Translations under genes and position numbers: made by a program | The notes under the pieces: model-generated | What the model was told of the DNA's origin: nothing | The model's database searches: none | The model's input: the letters and a program-made list of their open reading frames with translations, nothing else | Shown: positions 62,101 to 64,000 of the stretch, in pieces | Layout of the letters: each line of letters starts with the position of its first letter | Position numbering within the stretch: position 1 is the first letter of the stretch | Assembly (NCBI GenBank): GCA_950097015.1 | Contig: CATNEN010000033.1 | Coordinates: 1,426,001 to 1,490,000 of the forward strand | DNA length: 64,000 nucleotides | Origin: Macrostomum hystrix | Taxonomy: Eukaryota; Platyhelminthes; Macrostomidae | Direction: 5' to 3'

Positions 62101-63557
62101 ATTTTTATATCTAAATATAAATGATCAAGAATTTCTTCAGCTATCCTGCATTTCCTTTTTACTAGTATAGAAAAAATATAACTTGTACTAGTTTTTTATT
62201 ATTAAAGTTAAATAAAATGCTATCACTCAATAGATTTTATCATTTATCATAAAAAAATCTAAGTCAATGTTAAAGTTCTTAAATTAATTACATTTAGTTA
62301 CCTCTATGAATTTGCCTTATCATTTCAAACAATGCAGAAGGGTTTTAGCAGTTCTGCATCCCCTACCCACCCACCTAGGCCTGTGTACATCCAGTCAAGC
62401 ATGGAGTGCAGAGCAGCAATTTGCGCATTAATTTCAATCATGGCACTACCTGTCTGGCCTTCAAATACTCTGGCGGCATTGTGGTCTCCGTTGATAGCAG
62501 AGCCTCCGCTGGTGCCTACATCGCATCCGGTACTGTGAAGAAGGTCATCGAAATCAATCCGTTCCTGTTAGGCACAATGGCTGGCGGCGCGGCCGACTGT
62601 CAGTTCTGGCAGCGAGTGCTCAGTCAGGAGTGCCGACTGTACGAACTGCGGAACAAGGTCTGTGCACTGTGGCCTTATTTATGCTTTATTATTTCTCAGC
62701 TTTATTGGGATGGTGTGGCAGCAGTCTACGGACTGTTTGTATTTGTTTGTGTGGGAATGCTGTTGCCATTTGATTAAAAAAGATTCGGATGGATAGCTGT
62801 GATCAAGAGTTGAAGCTTAAAAAATTTTTTTCTCTTACATTTTCGGACCTATAAAAAACAACAATTAAGCGTTACATTTCTAACTATTAATAAACAGTTT
62901 TCTGTATTAGTCATAGTAATAACCCACACGTCGTTTTTTATGTATTAACGAGCTTCTAATTTAGAACTAAAATTAGTATATCGTTACATTTAAGAAGTAA
63001 GATTTTGATAACTCAAAGCACTCGATCAGTATTGGCAGCAGCAATAGCACTTTGATGAAAATATTCAATATTTTTAACGATTAACGATTACTTCTAACCG
63101 ACTTTAATTAACGAAATAAAAAATTTCTAACGATGCCATCCGCTGCCAGGAGCGCATCAGCGTAGCGGCCGCCTCCAAGCTGCTGGCCAACATTCTGTAC
63201 AGCTACAAAGGCTACGGCCTCAGCATTGGCACTATGATTGTCGGCTGGGACAAGAAGGGCCCGGGCCTCTACTACGTGGACGATGACGGCACTCGCCACT
63301 CTGGCAACCTGTTCGCCGTCGGCTCCGGCTCCACCTACGCCTATGGCGTGCTGGACACTTGCTACCGCTGGGACATGACCGACGAGGAGGCCCTGGAACT
63401 GGGTCGGCGGGCTATTTATCACGCCACCTATCGCGACATTGGCAGCGGCAATAGCAACAATGTCTACCTGGTCAAGCCTGAGGGCTGGCGGTTTATTGGT
63501 AATTATGATACGGCTAATCTGCACTATCAGTACAACCCGGTAGCCGCTGTCAACTGA
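59103..63557 (+). CDS. PSMB5: Proteasome subunit beta type-5
   Basis: Chymotrypsin-like catalytic subunit of the 20S core. Three exons: 59103-59222, 62412-62657, 63150-63557, all phase 0, giving 257 residues (human 263). Exon 1 starts MALESV, like human MALASV, and encodes the propeptide. Processing is expected at HG/TTCLAF, making Thr52 the catalytic Thr1. The Asp17 (VDSR) and Lys33 ([10 protein letters not shown]) equivalents are present, as are [12 protein letters not shown], the [12 protein letters not shown] block, [18 protein letters not shown] and [11 protein letters not shown]. Exon 2 uses a GTGCAG acceptor with a weak pyrimidine tract; phase supports it. Thr21 of the human enzyme is Ser here, and Thr3 is Cys. 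Intron 1 is 3.2 kb and carries SINEs. Confidence 0.95.
59223..60699. other. PSMB5 intron 1, left part
   Basis: Intronic, AT-rich, with an AT dinucleotide run near 59399-59444 and several GGCGTACA/GTATAC phrases at 59980-60070 and 60520. No coding support for the short open frames. Confidence 0.5.
60700..61019 (+). mobile_element. tRNA-headed SINE, copy 3
   Basis: Plus-strand copy with A box TAGCCTAGTGG (60709-60719), B box GGTTCGATTCC (60753-60763), the conserved middle ACTTAACTCTGCATTGCTTC and AGCTGTTAAATGGGTACCAG, the palindromic AGTCCATGGACT, and an ATTATTATT tail. It is the best-preserved copy. The 3' ends of all copies share CCCAATTTGGGC. Confidence 0.9.
61022..61204 (-). mobile_element. 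tRNA-derived SINE of a second family, tail-to-tail with copy 3
   Basis: The minus strand reads GTCAGTGGGAGAGCGGTTAT (A-box region, from 61204 down) and AAGTTCGATTCC (B box, complement of 61139-61150), then a short GC-rich body and an AT-rich tail that abuts the tail of copy 3. Its head resembles the element at 51215. Confidence 0.7.
61255..61540 (-). pseudogene. RNase H domain remnant of a retrotransposon
   Basis: The minus strand reads [38 protein letters not shown], then ADQLAKA and a stop, then [38 protein letters not shown] is the C-terminal signature of a retrotransposon RNase H (typical of I/Jockey/R1-type LINEs). Upstream RT sequence is absent. The stop and short length show it is dead. 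It lies in intron 1 of PSMB5. Confidence 0.85.
61541..62411. other. PSMB5 intron 1, right part
   Basis: Very AT-rich intron sequence leading to the exon 2 acceptor. Nothing else recognised. Confidence 0.5.
62658..63149. other. PSMB5 intron 2
   Basis: GT-AG intron between exons 2 and 3, with repeated ATTAACGA phrases near its 3' end (63070-63115). No other feature. Confidence 0.7.
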
Positions 63558-64000
63558 ACTTTTCAACGACCGGTGTTCATTAGCTTACTGCTTCTCTTTA
63601 TTTGCCGAGAGTGCTGCCGAATAGCGAGTTACTCTGTCTTGTGTACTTTGGCTACGCATTGTTCGGAGTGTAACATGCTGTTAGTTTGGGTTGGGTCAAT
63701 CTAATTTGCTAATAGCGCCTTACTAAACTCAGTTACCAGGTACAACACAGTTTGTTACATTTATGCTTTTTCTCGGTAGTAACTCAAATAACTAAACAAA
63801 GGGATTTCAGGACCAGCTAGTCCTAAAATTATTATTTTCCTCCTTTAACTATCGACTAGGAAACTCAATCCATGCTTATCCCGTGCTCCAAGTTCCTATT
63901 TGGCTATATTGGATTATCTAAAAGCAAAATAAATTCAATTAAGAATCTTAACTTGTCGTCAAATTGTTAACACAAAACAAGAAACATATTTCGGCTTCAC
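63558..64000 (+). terminator. PSMB5 3' UTR with candidate poly(A) signal
   Basis: The sequence after the stop contains AATAAA at 63928-63933, a plausible polyadenylation signal about 370 bp downstream of the stop. Cleavage would be expected shortly after. Confidence 0.5.

Overview
This is animal nuclear DNA. Every recognisable gene is eukaryotic and, except DCP1, is split by short GT-AG introns. Exons are GC-richer than the AT-rich introns and spacers. The genes are animal orthologues: POMGNT1, DCP1, a CERS1-type ceramide synthase and the PSMB5 proteasome subunit. The window also holds tRNA-headed SINEs, a Penelope-like reverse transcriptase remnant, an RNase H remnant, a MITE with 99-bp inverted repeats, and a hammerhead ribozyme between pol III-type boxes. 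That ribozyme context resembles Schistosoma Sm-alpha elements and fits a flatworm or other lophotrochozoan, but the sequence alone does not prove the lineage.

Layout. 1-13.2 kb: a minus-strand POMGNT1-like gene that I rebuilt by homology and splice phase as 15 exons. Its stem and GT13 domains lie at 795-6077. The membrane-anchor exon lies at about 12.96-13.19 kb, across a 6.9-kb first intron full of minisatellites, the PLE remnant and the ribozyme. 13.2-16.0 kb: spacer with a 26-bp minisatellite. 16.02-37.91 kb: one uninterrupted 61-bp satellite (about 359 units, a third of the window) with nested higher-order duplications. 38.4-40.7 kb: two tandem plus-strand genes for small single-pass membrane proteins with the same Cys motif and the same intron phase. 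41.85-44.02 kb: an unrecognised three-exon plus-strand gene. 45.45-46.70 kb: intronless DCP1 on the minus strand. 46.7-50.7 kb: AT-rich spacer with a MITE. 50.7-52.4 kb: an unrecognised two-exon membrane protein, minus strand. 54.4-57.5 kb: a six-exon ceramide synthase, minus strand. 59.1-63.6 kb: PSMB5 in three exons, plus strand, with two tail-to-tail SINEs and an RNase H remnant in intron 1.

The genes do not form a pathway or operon; they are unrelated neighbours (glycosylation, mRNA decapping, sphingolipid synthesis, proteolysis). What unifies the region is repeat biology: many introns carry their own private minisatellite (15, 19, 21, 29, 30, 31, 38 or 45 bp) of unrelated sequence. The long open frames inside these arrays are by-products of the repeats and are not annotated as genes.
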